Part shown: positions 35,926 through 48,684 of the stretch, piece after piece
How positions within the stretch are numbered: position 1 is the stretch's first letter
How the letters are laid out: every line of letters starts with the position of its first letter
DNA from: Glaciozyma antarctica PI12
Lineage: Eukaryota; Basidiomycota; Microbotryomycetes; Kriegeriales; Camptobasidiaceae
Direction: 5' to 3'
Assembly: GCA_002917775.1 (NCBI GenBank)
Contig: KZ627153.1
Coordinates: forward strand, 939,774-1,003,773
DNA length: 64,000 nt
Made by a program: the position numbers and the translations under genes
The notes under the pieces: model-generated
What the model was told of the DNA's origin: nothing
Database searches by the model: none
The model's input: only the letters and a program-made list of their open reading frames with translations

Positions 35926-36663
35926 TCAAACAGCGACCCACATCCCAATTCCCACCAGCAGCACAAGCGCCCCTCCCCCTCCCCTCGTCTTCGCTCCTGA
36001 GTTCGTCCCCGTCGCGGCCGCCACAAGAGTATTCGTCCTCGCAGCGGAAGTCGTGGTCCTCGAAGCGGTCGACGTGGTTCGGACCGAGGTGACTTGGGCG
36101 GAGGTGCGGCGAACGGTGGTGGCGACGGATGGGACAGCGACGGTCGGGATAGTGGAGATCGTCGCGAGGAGGGTGGGAGCGAGAGTTGGGACGACGGCGG
36201 AGGTGGGGAGGGTTCCGTCGGGTGCGCAAACGGCGTCGACGCAGATGGCCTGGCAGGTGACGTCGGTAAGGCCTGCAACTCGTTTCTCAGTCACTACGAA
36301 GACGGAGAAGGAGGAATACGCACAAGGCTGTCCATCGGGAGTGATCTCTCCTCCGCACGTCCCGGTCACTTCGCAGGCCGGAGCTGCACGAGGCCGTCAG
36401 GGGAGCGGCCCTAGGAAGGGAGAGGAGAAAACTCACGAGACTCGCAAGTCGGGTCCGTGGCGTCGCAGGCGTCCGTCACGTTCGTTCCGCAGACTCCTGG
36501 GAAGCCCGCCGTGAAGAGGCAGACTGGGGAGGGATCAGAAAGCTGAAGGGCGGCGAGTCTGGACGGGCGTACCTTGTCCTGGGCACTCGGTATCGTCGAC
36601 GCACGCTAGCGCCGTAGAGGCGAACGCAGCGATGAGGAAGAGCATGGTCTTGAGGAGCTGCAT
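35926..36663 (-). CDS. Secreted Cys-rich protein, probable GPI anchor
   Basis: The signal peptide MQLLKTMLFLIAAFASTALA is followed by closely spaced cysteines: CVDDTECPGQVCLF, GVCGTNVTDACDATDPTCES, ACEVTGTCGGEITPDGQPC and VTCQAICVDAVCAPDG. A Thr/Ser/Val-rich, probably O-glycosylated stalk comes next, then a C-terminal hydrophobic tail after GAKTRGGGGA (LVLLVGIGMWVAV), typical of GPI addition. Three exons have junctions near 36570 and 36430. Small secreted Cys-rich proteins of basidiomycetes often sit in the wall; no specific function can be given. Confidence 0.75.
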
Positions 36664-36906
36664 CGTAGCGGCTGTTTCGTTGAGGTCGTTGGAGGTCGGT
36701 GGGAAAGGACAAGTTTGTTCTGGAGAAACGGAGGCAAGGCCGCGAGGGTCGGTCCGTGCAGGAGTGCAGGAAGAGGGGTCCTGCCGGAGTTCCGGATCGG
36801 CTTGCGAGCGATGGTTCTCCCAAATCTTTCTGTAAATACCGCAAGTGATGCAGCAAGCGATGCTGATTCAACAGCACAGTGCGATCGTCTCAACGCACCT
36901 CAGATT

Positions 36907-38667
36907 TCAAAGGAAGTTTGACGCCTTCTCCTCATCCGCGACCAACAACCTCGTCCCCGCCTTCTCCTTCAACCCATTCCCCTTCTCGTCATCATCCCAC
37001 TCCCACTCCCCCTCCATCTCCCGCCGCAAAACCCTCTCGACGCCAAACCACCTGAGCTCCCGAAGTTGCGGAGAACACGATGCGACGAGTGTAGCGAGGG
37101 AAAGGTGCTGGTACCGCGCGTCGTCGAAAGAGGTATCCATGTACTGCATTCGCAAAGGTCAGCGGCGAGCAGCAGGGGAGGGAGATAATAACGTACGGGT
37201 GTGTGGTTCCAAGTGAGCGTGCGAAGCTGCTTGAACTCTCCGAGGTAGGGCGCCCATTCCCTCTGTGCACGCGATTAGTCCTCCTCTCTCTTTCCGGAAA
37301 GCGAGGGAGAGAGGAACGCACCAAGTTCCCAGGCCACCTGTGTAGTTCCTCATCCTCGACTCCGATTCCCAACTCCTCGAGCTCGGGCAACAACCTCGCT
37401 ATCTCCTCGAGCAACGAGGGAGCGAAAGAGCGGTCGCGCCAAAGAAAGCAGGTAAAGCTCTTGAGCTGAGGGAGGAGGGTTATCATCTCGACGAGAGTTT
37501 CGAGCGTGTGAGGTTCGGGGAGGCAGAGAGATCGGAGGGGGATGGTGGTGCGAGTGTTGCGGAGGGACTGCACGAAGCGGGGTTAAAGATTGCGCGCGGA
37601 GGAAGGAAAAGAGGACGCACGACGAGCGTCTCGCGCCAGGTGTCGAGGAGGGGCTTTGCGCTCTGGCTCCCGAAGCCTGCGAGCTCGAGATCCGAGACCG
37701 TCTTCCACGTCTCCTCGCCCCACCAGTCTTCTGACAAGATTCTCGGCGACCTCACGTACTCCCTCCAGACCTTGACCTCACGCAATCCCGGCGCCTTGCG
37801 GAGGAGAGCGAGGAGCGAGTCGTGTGTGCCGGCGAGGAGGATCTGCGTGAGCCCCAGTCCGAAGATGGGTACCGCGGTGTCCCGACGGAGCTTGATGCCG
37901 CATAGGAGGAGTTGCGAGAGGGTCGAGGAGCGAGCGAGGGAGGCGAGGAGGTCGGGACCGAGGACGGCGGATTCGAAGGGAGAGTCCTCGCTGATTTGTT
38001 CTTCGGAGAGGAGAACAAAGGAGAAGGAGCGCAGGCGAGGGAGTGATTGAATCTTGTACGCTAGGCATGCGTCCAGTGCCTCTACGGCTTCGGCCGCAAA
38101 GGGAACCGAGAGGTGGATGAAGAAGTCGCGGATCCTCTGCGGCGGGATCGACCCCCCCTCCTCGAGGGGGCGAATGCGTTCTAGCCGGTCGATGATTCGG
38201 TTGATCTCTTGTATCGCTTTCGACTCGTTCCCTCCTTTCCAATCGAGCTCTCGGACCACGATCCCGAAAGAGCTATGAACGACTTGGCGAGTCGCCTTCC
38301 AGAGGAATCGGCACGTCGAGGAGAAGTTGATGGCGTCGGTTGGAAGGGAGATCCAGGTGCTGGAGTGGGAGGGACCGTTCGAGGGGGAAGAGGACGTCGT
38401 GGAGATTGGGGGAGAGAGGTGTTCGGCGATACGGAGGAGTATGTCGACGGGGAGAGAGGTGAAGGGGCGGGCTTGCGGGGCTCGAGAGGAAGTCGAAGAG
38501 TGTGTAGAGGCAGATGGAAGGCGCTTGAGGGGAGGGGAAGCGATGAAGAGGTCCAGGGCGCGAGGAGCGCGCTCTGCAGATTCGAGCGTGTCGTGCGCTG
38601 CGTGAGGTTAGCTCTCCGCTCCAAGCGCAGAATGGAGCCACGTACGTTCTGAGAACCTTGGAGGCAT
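36907..38667 (-). CDS. F-box protein with leucine-rich C-terminal region
   Basis: The first exon encodes MPPRFSE. The second carries the F-box: FTSLPVDILLRIAEHLSPP and, further on, AINFSSTCRFLWKATRQVV, the helices that bind Skp1 in SCF ubiquitin ligases. Downstream are irregular Leu-rich repeats (LRSFSFVLLSEEQISEDSPF, STLSQLLLCGIKLRRDT, LREVKVWREYV, LKSFTCFLWRD, LPELEELGIGVED, FKQLRTLTWNHTP, LRELRWFGVERVL) that would form the substrate-binding arc. Exons continue to 36907 (DEEKASNFL). The target is unknown. Many basidiomycetes carry large numbers of such fast-evolving F-box genes. Confidence 0.75.
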
Positions 38668-39530
38668 GATCTGAGCTCCTTCCTGGGGTAGCTAGCCCTG
38701 AGGAAGGTGCGACAAAAGGCGCTGGTTACCAAGTGCTCTGCTGCGACGCGACAACGCCCTCTTGTTGACTCCCAAGCGGAACGCGCCTACTCCCCTAGCT
38801 CAAGAGAACTCTACTCTTAAGCCCTTGCACCTCAGCTCCTCCTCGCCCCGACTCCCTCCCGAGCAGAGCAGCTCGTCTATTCGTTCCAAGCTGAAACTGA
38901 GTCTGACTCACCTCGTCCCGGTGGTGTCTTCGAAGGGCTGGACTGCGTTTGCTTTGGCTTTGCCTTCTGCTGTTGATCTGCGTCTTACGCTGTTGGGTGG
39001 ACGCAGTTGAGCTCAAGGAGGGAACACCTGGGTGAACGAACACCAGTGGGTTTCGTCCCTTCCGCTCCTCCCCACCGCGCCCATTCCACATTCCGCTTCC
39101 GACCTCTCGTACGGAACGAGTCAGCGTGGGCAACGAGTCGTTATTACCGGCCGCCAAGTCCTTGTTACTCTTGGGCCTGCCGATCAGCGCCAGTACAGAT
39201 TTTTTTACAGCGAAGTAGAGCACAGGCCCATCTTTCTGGGATTCGACTGCGAGCATAAAGCTACACCTTCTGGCTCGCTGTGTGCCCTCGCGAGAAACGT
39301 ACCTTGTGCGGTCCGTTTATCTCCTCGGACACGAAAGTCCGGAGGAGTTGCGGGACTCACGGATTCCAGATTGGGCGGCGTCGTTTATCTTTGCAGACCA
39401 CTGATTCGGCGTTCGTAGCAACGCTGCGACTTGACAAGTGGGGCTGCTCTGAATTAGCCAGGCACCTAGAGCGGAGACTGAGGAAAGAGCTTTACAACAT
39501 CTATGTATATCCAATGTACACGAGGCACTT
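38668..39530. other. Gene-poor 860-bp stretch
   Basis: Two + strand frames (38762-39010 and 39032-39418) are open for 82 and 128 codons. The second contains fairly ordinary-looking protein (ITGRQVLVTLGPADQRQYRF). Neither has a recognizable domain or supporting splice structure, so I do not call a gene. Confidence 0.35.
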
Positions 39531-42092
39531 CTAGTACACCTGCCCGAATATTCGCTCCTTCTCGATACCACCCAGCCCACCATGAGGGTAATACCCATCC
39601 GTCGCCCAGCCCGCGCACTCCTTCCCCGAATCGGCCAAAGCAACCATCGGCTGGTGGGCAACGTCGGAAATTGAGAAACGCGGGATCGGTTGATGCAGGA
39701 CGGGCTTGAAGAGGATAGGTTGAAGCAGGACGGGGACGAAAGGGGAAGAAGAGGAGGAAGGAAGAGGGCCGACTCGAGAGGAATGAAGATGTAGGGTTGT
39801 TCGACCGCTGCGAGGGTTCGTTAAGAATTTTCGCTCGGAATGGATCGTGCGAAAGACGTACGGATTACGAGACGACCGCGAATGAGCTCGTCGTATCGAG
39901 GGGTGGCGAGAGAGGTGAAGAATTGCGCTTCGCACGCCGCAATCGTCAACCTACGTTTGTTAGCGTTGCGTTCCGCATAAATTGCAAACGAGACTCACCA
40001 GTCGAGTTCTAGTTCCGAGACGTCGTACTCGTCCGCTTGAACACCGTCCCCGAGCCTACGTTGAAGAGCGAGCGACGTCCAATTCGGCAGCAGCTCCAGC
40101 TGCACGATGAGACGGAAGAGGAGGGACCTTCCCCTCGTCGAAGAAGCGTACACGCTCGCATAGTACCTATTCATCGTCAGCCTCAACTCAACAAGCGACA
40201 GCGAAAGCGACTCACGAGATGAGCTTCAAGCACTTCCTCATCCTCAACTCGCTAAGCTCCACCAACGCCCACTTGTCCTCGCCCTCCGACCCCAATAAAA
40301 ACCCATGTACAACCATCAGCAGTTCCACCAGGCGTAGATCCGTCGTAATCCCCACGAGGACCTGCGTCTCGACCACCGTCGCCTCGAATCCAATCACAGC
40401 GAGGCTAGCGAGGGCTCGCTGACGACGTTGGAGATGCGTACGGACGTGGTCGATTTGCGCCCAGAGCGCAGGTACGAGGTCAAAGATTTGATTCGACGAG
40501 CAGCCTGCGGTACGTTAGCGTTATTCACGAAAGGAGAGGAAAAGGGACGCACGGGGGAGAGAGGCCAGTTCGGCGAAAATGCGTTGGCAGCCGGAAGCGG
40601 TGACGGGGAGGAAAGAGTTGGAGAGTTCGGCCAAGGAGGGTGGGTGGGAGTGGGGAGGGTCTGGGATCGAAGGGAGGGAGAGAGGGGAGGAGAGGGAGGG
40701 GAGGAGGAGGTGCGAGGGGAGGTAGTCGTTTGGGCGGGTGATTTCGCAGGCGCGGTTGGAGATGGAGGAGGAGATGCAGTCGTATTCCTGTGTGGGTGGG
40801 AGGATAGAAGTGAAGAAGGTTAGAAGAGAAGAAACGTACGAAGAGAGCGAGACCGGCTTGATGTTTTAGGAAATCTTCGTCGGCTGTCGACGTGCAGGCG
40901 TAAAGTCGTTCGAGGTAGAGCGAGTGAGCAAGGTGAAGAACCTCGTTCGGGCTTTGTCCCCAGTCTTCCTCGACTGTAACAAAGCGTTCGTCTCAGAATC
41001 CCTTCGCAGCGACGTTGAGAAAAGTAGAAGCCACGTACCGGTTAAGAGCTGCACGAGCGCAGCAAGATTCTCGAGAGTGCAGGACCCGATGGAAACACTG
41101 TGGTCGTCGCAGAGATCGAGAGCGATTTCCGTGAGGCTTTGGCAGACCTCGCTGCGCCGCCGGCCCACGATCGACGAGAGGAGTGCGGAGGGATTCTCGG
41201 CATCGGCGGTGGCGACGCCGAATAGTTCCTGTTTTAACGCATCAAAAAGGCATCCAGTTGAAAAAGAAGAACCGGGTACGAACGGAGTGGGAGGTTGCGC
41301 GGGCGCCCAAAGTGCATAGGATCGTGACTGCGATCTGGAATCGGGCGGAGGTATCAGCGCGGAACAAAGGGAGAAGGAGGGGGTAAAAATGCGCTTACCT
41401 TGCTGTCGGGAGAAAGGTTGTGGATCTCGGAACGATACTGGGGAAGTTTTGCGAGGAGAGGTGCGAAAGCCGGAAGTCCGAGCGAGCTAAACTCTGTGAC
41501 TGTGCAAGAGGAGAGGGTCAGCTCGGATGGTAAGGATAGAAGAACTCAGCGTACCATCTAGCAGGTGGAGAACGAGGTTGACGGCCATCTGGGACCAGAG
41601 GAGGCGCCATTCCATTGAATCAGGCGCAACGTCGGCTGGCTGAATGTCGGCGGGGAGCAGATGCAGGGAGAGAGCTGGACCGTCGTCGGCTCCGGCAGCG
41701 ACGATGAAAGCGACATGGACCAAGGCGAGAAGGTCACAATACGCCGGGCTCAGTTGAGCGTGCTGCTCGTCGCCAGACCAGGTCGTTCCTGTGCGCGCAA
41801 GTGGTTAGGATGGGATCGCACGCGGAGATCGCAAGGGAGGACGAACCACTGAGACTGGGAGAAGGTATGGAGAGCTCGTTGGTACCCTCGGCGTTGGGGA
41901 CGAAGCTGATTGGAGTGTTGAAGGGGTTGGTGGTTTCGAGAAGAGGGGTTTGTTCGGGGGAAGGGAGGTAGAAGGGGGAGAAGGCGGCGGGCGTAGGCTC
42001 AGTTCCGGCGTAGGTGGAGTGGACAAACATCCTGCGTAGGGAGATACAGAGAAAAAAGACAAGTAGCGAACGAGCTCGCATATTGAGGATGT
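39531..42092 (-). CDS. Unassigned multi-exon protein, possibly the middle/C-terminal part of a fungal transcription factor
   Basis: A chain of exons with good donors and acceptors reads, among others, MFVHSTYAGTEPTPAAFSPF, TTWSGDEQHAQLSPAYCDLL, MEWRLLWSQMAVNLVLHLLD, GRRRSEVCQSLTEIALDLCD, SCTLENLAALVQLLTG, EVLHLAHSLYLERLYACTST, EYDCISSSISNRACEI, LVELLMVVHGFLLGSEGEDK and GRSLLFRLIVQLELLPNWTS, ending near 39531. The helical, Leu-rich make-up and length recall the regulatory middle region of Zn2Cys6 factors. I could not find the zinc cluster, which might lie in exons upstream of 42092 (an open stretch continues to about 42235). The exact exons and both ends are uncertain. Confidence 0.45.
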
Positions 42093-42235
42093 TGAGCGCA
42101 AAGATCGACGCTCGGACGTGGCGGGGGAGGACGATTGCTCGGCACCTCCCTGTTCTGGACGATGACTGAGTGCACCTTAAAACCCTCCAGAACCGCCAGA
42201 ACGAGGTCAAAAGCGGATCGAGTATCGCGCCTCAC

Positions 42236-44373
42236 TTTATTCCGCTGGACGCGGCCAGGATATTCGAGCAGGTCGCGTCGCTCGTATTACCAGCTCCCCT
42301 CCTGCCTGGACCACGCTCCACGCTCTCTATGAACTCGGGAGCCCGGTGCCGTAGAGAAAGCAAAGCAGGAGCGAGCAGAACCCGCTACCCTCGGAGTCCA
42401 GACCGCGTTACGCCTCTCGTCCGTGGACCTGCCTGACAAGGAAAGGAATCCGCTGGGCGCGAAAAATCTCCCCCGAGTCTCTTCTTCGGTGCTTCCTTTG
42501 AGCCACTCGGCATGCGCTTGTCCGAGGAATACGCACCAGCTACTCACAAGCGCGTAACGTGGCAACTGTTGTTCTTCGTGGGGCTGGTTAGGGCCTGCTC
42601 GCTGCTCGGGGTCGAAAGCCGACGTGTGCTGCCCGATTAGAGCAGATGTGAGCTGCTTTCGGGGGTTCTCAACTTCGCTCGGCGGCGAGCAGGCAAGCTT
42701 GAAGGCGACGCGCGACGGCGGTGGCCTGCGCGGGGCATTAGATGGCGGCGTGGGCCAGGGTACTAGGTCACATTGAAGAATAGCAACTTCTAAAATGCTT
42801 CAAGAGAGTCTGCGCGCGACGAGAGCGACGAGCGACGGGAGAAAGGGAAATTCGCCAGCCACCTGGAGTCCTCCCTCCCCCTTTCTCCTCGAGCTTCCTC
42901 GAGCGAAAACTTACGGGCGACTGCACTCTGCGTACTCAGCCTCGCAAGAAAGAAGTTCCAATCCATTTCCAGCTTTGAAACCGCAACCGCTGTGGAATTA
43001 CGGACAAGCGCCGAAAGGTCCGGACGTTCGAGCAGCAGCGTTACAAACAGTACTAGTCCTCTACGTCTATCTCAACGCTCTTCCAACACAAACAAGGGGC
43101 TTGCAACTGATTCTGGCTTGCAACGTCGACACGTTTGGGGGACAGCACTGGGACAGCGAAACCTTGTGGAGTTCCGGGTGAGCGTGGCGGCGAGATCTGC
43201 AGGATCTTGCAGAGAATGGCGAGTAAAGGAGACGACAAGGTGGGACAAGGTTCAAGGCTGTAGGCTCTTTCCTCGGGTGAGCTGAACGGTGACGGCGCTA
43301 CAGTTACGCGGAGAGCGGGTCCAGCGAGCACGACTCTGACTCCAAGAGCGGGAGCTGGCTTAGCTTACGCCCGCTCACCGCTAGCCTCGGCGTACCTCCT
43401 GGATTCAACCTCTCAGTCCAAAGTGGAGAATCAACTGGCGCCGCAGTCTGAACGGGGTGGGTGGAGGAAAGCCTCGGCCAGCGAGTAGCAGTTCTGCAAG
43501 AGTAGTAGTAGGCCTGCTGCGCCTGAACCCGCAGCTGTTCCTCGAGTTGGAGCTCCCCTTGAAGAGGCTCAGAACGAGCACAGTAGCCGACGACACTCGG
43601 GGGACAGCAAGCGCAGCAAGTTCAGTTCGGCAGGCTCAGCAACAGCTCAAAGAGGTGAGTTCTTGCATAGGGAGAGCGGGCTTCGGGACCCCCGCGCCCG
43701 CTGCCTACGAGCTCGAATGGCGTCAAGGGGAGCTTTGATGGGGCACCACTGGAGGGAGGAGGACTGGAGCAAGCTGGATTGGCTGCTCGAGCTGACTCGG
43801 AGCCTCCTCTGGCGCTATCCGGCGTCTTCAGCTGACACCAACCGTTGGCTCCTCGACGAGCTCGGCCACGTTGCTACGTGAGGTTAGAGTGGCCTCCGGG
43901 AAGCACAGGCGCCAGCTCGGGCAATTCAAAGAACAGCAGGAACAACGGAGAGCTGACGCTCTGCCTCTTTGCAGCGCACCACTCCTACGGGCGACACGCT
44001 CCCCCTGCGGCCCCAACCTCTCCTTCCTCGACCTCTCGATTCGCACCACCAGGAACAACCTGGTACTGTTAGCAAGGTGATAGCTTGTTCGGTCGTGTGC
44101 GCTGAAGGGACGAGCAGTCCAGGCAGCGACGCTGGAGACCTGCGTCTCCCCCTGCCCGATATCACTATACGATGAGCGCACCGCCATCCAAGTGCAGGAG
44201 CCAGTCTTACCAACAGCAGCTGACAGCTTCTCTTTTTCCGCACAGCACACTTTTCGACACGCACCTTGACCTCTGGCAATCGCAGGTGGAGAGCTCCCTT
44301 ATCCGTGCGCTCTCTTTATCCGTGCGCTCTCTACGCTCCACCTTCCAACTCAGCTAACACCAGCACGCAGGCA
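42236..44373. other. 2.1-kb stretch with no firm gene
   Basis: It contains several + strand frames with protein-like composition: 42795-43181 (AALQTVLVLYVYLNALPTQT), 43457-43738 and 43663-43881 (HHWREEDWSKLDWLLELTRS). They could be exons of one unrecognized rightward gene of about 1.1 kb, but I could not join them convincingly. The right end must hold the promoter of the glycosyltransferase. Confidence 0.3.
42795..43881 (+). CDS. Possible unidentified gene (speculative)
   Basis: Three open segments on the same strand carry internal hydrophobic or helical patterns (DVRAAALQTVLVLYVYLNAL; DWSKLDWLLELTRSLLWRYP). A gtgagt donor follows AQQQLKE near 43659. No homology is recognized and the exon order is not fixed. 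It may be noise in a GC-rich region. Confidence 0.2.
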
Positions 44374-47267
44374 ATGCCCAGCTTCTCCGGCCGCGCCTCC
44401 CCCCTCCCCTCATTCACTCCTCCTCGATCCCACGGCCCGCCCGCGCACCTCCTCTCCTCCGCCATCACCGAAAAAGCCGCCCTCTCCCACCGTCGCGACA
44501 GCGTCCTCGCACGCCGGTTCAAGGACCTCTTCGCCCCTCTCCGCATATCCCTACCGCACCCTTTTCTCGGGCGAACGCTCGTCCTCCCCGTCCTCAAGTT
44601 CTTCCATCCGCGGGACGCTCGGTTGCGAAGGGATGGACGCGCGGGGTACGGGACTAAGGCGCTCGTCAAGGCGGTCGGAGGAACGTTACTCGCCGGGATC
44701 ATGCTCCTTTCGGTACTCTTGGCGCTTCTGAGGCCGCTGCTCGGAGGACGAACGAGGATGCCGTTCTCGGAGCCCGATACGCTCATCCTTTCCAAGGACG
44801 AGGTGGAGCGGGTATGGCTGTGGGAGATTGCGAGTGGGCGGTACCCGAGTCGGAGGAAGATGGGGATCGAAATGGGGAGGAGAGGAGGTGGCAAGGTCGA
44901 GAATCCCGGATTGCCTAGGCGGACCAAGGAGGAGGAGAGGAGGGAGAGGGAGGTCCAAGCCGAGGTGATGCGGAGATTGAGGGCGCAGGGAGGAGCGCCA
45001 AAGGGACTCGTTGAGACGCTTCCGACAGCGAAGGAGACAGACGTCGTCCCTGTTGGTCCGCCGAGGGAGTACGTGCCTATTCGATCGAGGCAGACCTACA
45101 AACCTGCAGCCTACGTCGATCCCCCGTCGCCCTACCCTCCAAGACCGGTTCTCAACTCGGCGCTCGACCTCGACGCCGTCATGGACCACTGCGACTTCTC
45201 CGAAGCAAAGTACGTGCGCGACTGCCTCGAGGTTCTTCGCATGAACGCTGGACTCGACGCTGGCGTACGAAGAGGTGACGCGCAAAGCTGGACGACAACC
45301 TTCGTCCCTACCTCCAACGCTTTCCTCGGCGAAAGTCGACTCGCGCTAAACCAACGCGCGACGAGCACTCTCGAACGTCAAGCGAGCGACATGACCTCTC
45401 AACTCAACTACGACTACACTCTCCACCAACTCACTCTCCACTCGCCAACAACTCACTCTCCACCCTCCACCACACTCACACGCGCCCACAACCCCTCACA
45501 CCCTACCGCCGACCCCGCCTGCGACCCCGATTACCCTCGCATCTTCCACATCTTCTGGGCTGGCCCGTTCACCGACAAGCCCTACACCGCCGCCCTCTCC
45601 TTCCTCTACACCCAGCGACTCGGTCTCCACCGTCCTCTCGGTACCGGCGCAGGGCCAGGCACTTGTCGCCCTCAGCTCTGGATCTGGATCAATCCGGGCC
45701 CGGCGTCCAGTCGACCTGATCCGCGCGCGAGGCAGTTGATGCTCGATGAGCTGGCGAGCAACCCTTGGAGCTCGCCGTTGTTGCATAGGAGGTTTGGGGA
45801 GAGCATTCGCTTCAAGTTGTGGAATACGACGGAGCAGCTCGATGCGGTGAGCGAGATGCAGGGGTGGAGGGAGATGAGGTTATTCAACAGCGGAGGAGTC
45901 AAGTATGGCAGCGATGCGGTGCGTTCTTCTTTGCTTCCCTGAGGCGAGTCGAACTGATGAGGGGTGTGCAGCCCAAGGCGAAGAACGGCGTCAAGGTCGC
46001 GCGAGATGAGCCTGAGGCCGACCTCCCGGAACCTACGCTCCTCGACGAGTCCGACACGAGCGAAGATCGCGTCGCCAACCGCTTCGACGCAGAAGGCGTT
46101 CCCATCCTCGACGACCCTCTCGCCAACACCACTATCGCCGAACCCCTCCCCACGAAATCCAAGGACGGGCTTTTCGAACGACTTGGCTCGACCTCGTCAA
46201 AGGACTACGACCGCCTCACCGTCGTCCTCTCGGATATGGCGCGATTCGTCCTCACGCATCGCTTCGGGGGCGTCTACCTTGATGCCGATACGATCCTCCT
46301 GCGGGATTGGGAGGAGCTGTGGGGATGGCACGGGGCGTTCGCGTACCGATGGAGCAGGCTCGAGAAGTACAACACGGCGGTCCTTAAGATGCAGAGGGGG
46401 AGCGCGTTGGGCAACTTCGTCTTTAGGACCGCCGTCGCGAATGGCCTCGACTTCCATCCGATGACCGTTAGTCGGTATACGAAGGACGCGGGGATGGAGG
46501 GCCTCCTGCTGAGGTTGCCGGACGCGCTGTTCGACCCGGCTTGGCTCAATACGTGCGTCTTCGTTTGGCAGCGTTCGTTGTTGAGCTTGCTGACGTTTCG
46601 AGGATCGCAGCGAGTACTACCAGCGTGATCGACCTCCGTTCCCGTACCTGAAACAGTGCGTAGCGAGCTCATGATCTCGAGAGCTCTCGCTGATTCTGCG
46701 ATGCTCAACAGGTTCGAAGATTTCTTCCAGACGCCCAAGGAGGACAACGCCGCTCCGACGACGCTCGGCTTCGACGGCTTCTTCAAAGGCGCCTTCAGCT
46801 ACCACTTTCACAACTTCTGGTCCGTCTCTCCTCTCCTCTCCGTTCTCGCGAGCTGACGTCTCCGCAGGTGGATCTCCTTCGACCCCTCGCGCAACTTCCC
46901 CGACCTCGGCCCTCGCTTCGTCGTCGGAGAACGCCTCGCGCGCGGCCGTCTCCTCGCTGCCAAACTCGCCGCTCTCCCCTCCTCTCTCCGTCCCACCCCG
47001 CCCTCCACTTCCAACGCTCCGAGTCCTACGAAGCCTGAAAAGCCAGGAAAGACGCATGTCGCAGGGCCGACGGCGGTCAAGCGGGAGGAGAGGTGGGGGG
47101 ATGATGAGAAGGATTTTGAGGCGCTTGAGTGGGAGGATGAGCGGGTTGAGGAGGATCAGAGGGATTTGAGTTGGAGCGCGGTGCTCAAGAGGACTTTTGA
47201 GGGGTATTTGAGGGGCGAGAGGGCGAACATGTATGGCGAGTGGCTGTATTGGGAGGAGATGGAGTAG
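44374..47267 (+). CDS. Type II membrane glycosyltransferase, GT32-like (DXD)
   Basis: This is a Golgi-type sugar transferase. A cytosolic N-terminus (MPSFSGRASPLPSF) precedes one membrane anchor (VKAVGGTLLAGIMLLSVLLA) and a long Pro/Arg-rich stem. Catalytic blocks are [48 protein letters not shown] and, after the first intron near 45919, LSDMARFVLTHRFGGVYLDA with the DxD (LDAD) that holds the metal and nucleotide sugar, then LLRDWEELWGWHGAFAYRWS and FFKGAFSYHFHNFW. These match the Gly_transf_sug/GT32 pattern of alpha-mannosyl- or galactosyl-transferases. The acceptor is unknown. An Asp/Glu-rich insert follows exon 1, and the C-tail ends EWLYWEEME. Four introns. Confidence 0.85.
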
Positions 47268-48153
47268 AATCGTGAGTCGTTTCTTTGGCGCCGGTGAGGA
47301 CAGGGCTAATGGCTGCGTACGTTCGTCGCAGTCGGGGCAGTTGGGTTGGGTTCCCCAAAGGACACGTCGTTGCTGGTCGCTTCTTTTCCCTTTCGTTCGT
47401 TTAAGCTCGTAGGTGTGTCGCAGTATACCCCTTCAAAGCACTTAGATTCTCGGGACCTCGTTCGAAGCGGAGAGAGAGAAAGAGAGAGAACTTTGCGTGC
47501 GGCGGTGGAGGGTCTGAAGCTGCTTCCTCGTTGCCGAGACAGCGTAGAGTCGGCGAGCTCATCGTTCGCAGGCAGCATTCTCGATTTCCGTATCTCTCGA
47601 CGACTTTATCAGGCTCGTGCTTCAGGCGTCTGAAGGAAAGCCCCAGAGGGCTCGAAGAGCACAGCAGGCCGCCGCAGAGGACCCGAGATCGCGAACGAGC
47701 AGGGAGCGCCGAGGCTAGGAACATCGCCGGGTAGAGCTTCGCCTCAAGTGCGGCGTCAGAAAGCAGGAGAGGAGAGGGAGATTCGATGGAAAGCACCAGG
47801 GCCCTGCCCTGTTGCTCATCCGTTCGCCGTTCGTCCGAAGCCGCTTGAAGAACTCCCGTTGTCGATCCACAGCGTCTTCTTCGCATCGCACCACAAAACT
47901 GCGTCTGCCGAATCTTCCGTGGGGAGAGAAACCGACGCGTTCGAAGCCGACGAGGAGGTGCGCGAAAGGAGCAGAAAGCGCAGAGCAGGAGCAGCGAGAA
48001 TCAACCTGCGAAGCTCACACATACTGATCAGTCGTTTTACTAATATAGCTACACCGAATAAATCCCTCCACAAGATCTACACGCCATCTCAAGCCTCACG
48101 AATCCCTGCCTGCGCCACCGCATCAGCTCCATCCCCGCTCGTGTAAGAAGACC
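47268..48153. other. Convergent intergenic region, 886 bp
   Basis: It lies between the 3' ends of the glycosyltransferase and YPI1. Antisense frames of about 100-160 codons occur but carry no motif. There is an AT-rich spot near 48035-48060 (possible 3' end signals). Confidence 0.4.
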
Positions 48154-48684
48154 CTACTCACCCTTCCCCTTCCCTCCCCCCTTCTCATACGCATTTGGCT
48201 CCTTCCCCACCGGCTCCTCCACGACCTTAGTACTCCCTCCGTCCCTCATTGACTCCCCCTCTCCCCCACTCGGTCCGGTAGGTCCAATCGGATGAGAATG
48301 AGGATGCGAGTGCGCTCGCCGACTATCGTTGGATCCGTCTGACCCGCAAGAGGAGTCGGATTCCTCGCCAGAGGATTCATCGAACGGTCGAGGCTTGTGG
48401 TAGATGCAGCAGACTGCGCGAGAGGGGCGTCAGCCTCGAGCTCGGTGTGAAGGTCCGCGTTCAGGTGGGTCCAAGCGGGCTGGAGAGGACGTACTCTTGG
48501 ACTTCTTCTTGCCCAGAAACTCGTTGTCGATCACCTCCTCAGTCCAGGCGACTTTGGCAGTCTGCAATGCTCGACCTCGGAGGCGGAGGACGGCGGTGGG
48601 AGCCGAGGTGGAGGGAACGGGTGGAGCGGCTTCGCTGGTGGTTTGAGTCGGGGCTGAAGGTTCTTGTGGACGAGTGGCTTGCAT
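48154..48684 (-). CDS. YPI1: Type 1 protein phosphatase inhibitor (Ypi1 / inhibitor-3, PPP1R11)
   Basis: This small, mostly disordered nuclear regulator of PP1. Two exons: the first reads MQATRPQEPSAPTQTTSEAA ... VLRLRGRALQTAKVAWTEEV, IDNEFLGKKKSK. The second begins ICCIYHKPRPFDESSGEESD and ends in a Gly/Lys-rich tail (NAYEKGGGKGKGE). KVAWTEE corresponds to the RVxF-type PP1-docking motif, and the KKKSK-CCIYHKP-FDES block is the family's signature. Length fits. It is transcribed divergently from the cyclophilin gene, about 270 bp away. Confidence 0.95.

Noticed and set aside
39531-42092. Firm call as Zn2Cys6 transcription factor
   Set aside because: No CxxC-x6-C cluster was found in any frame near the 5' end, so only a tentative note was kept.
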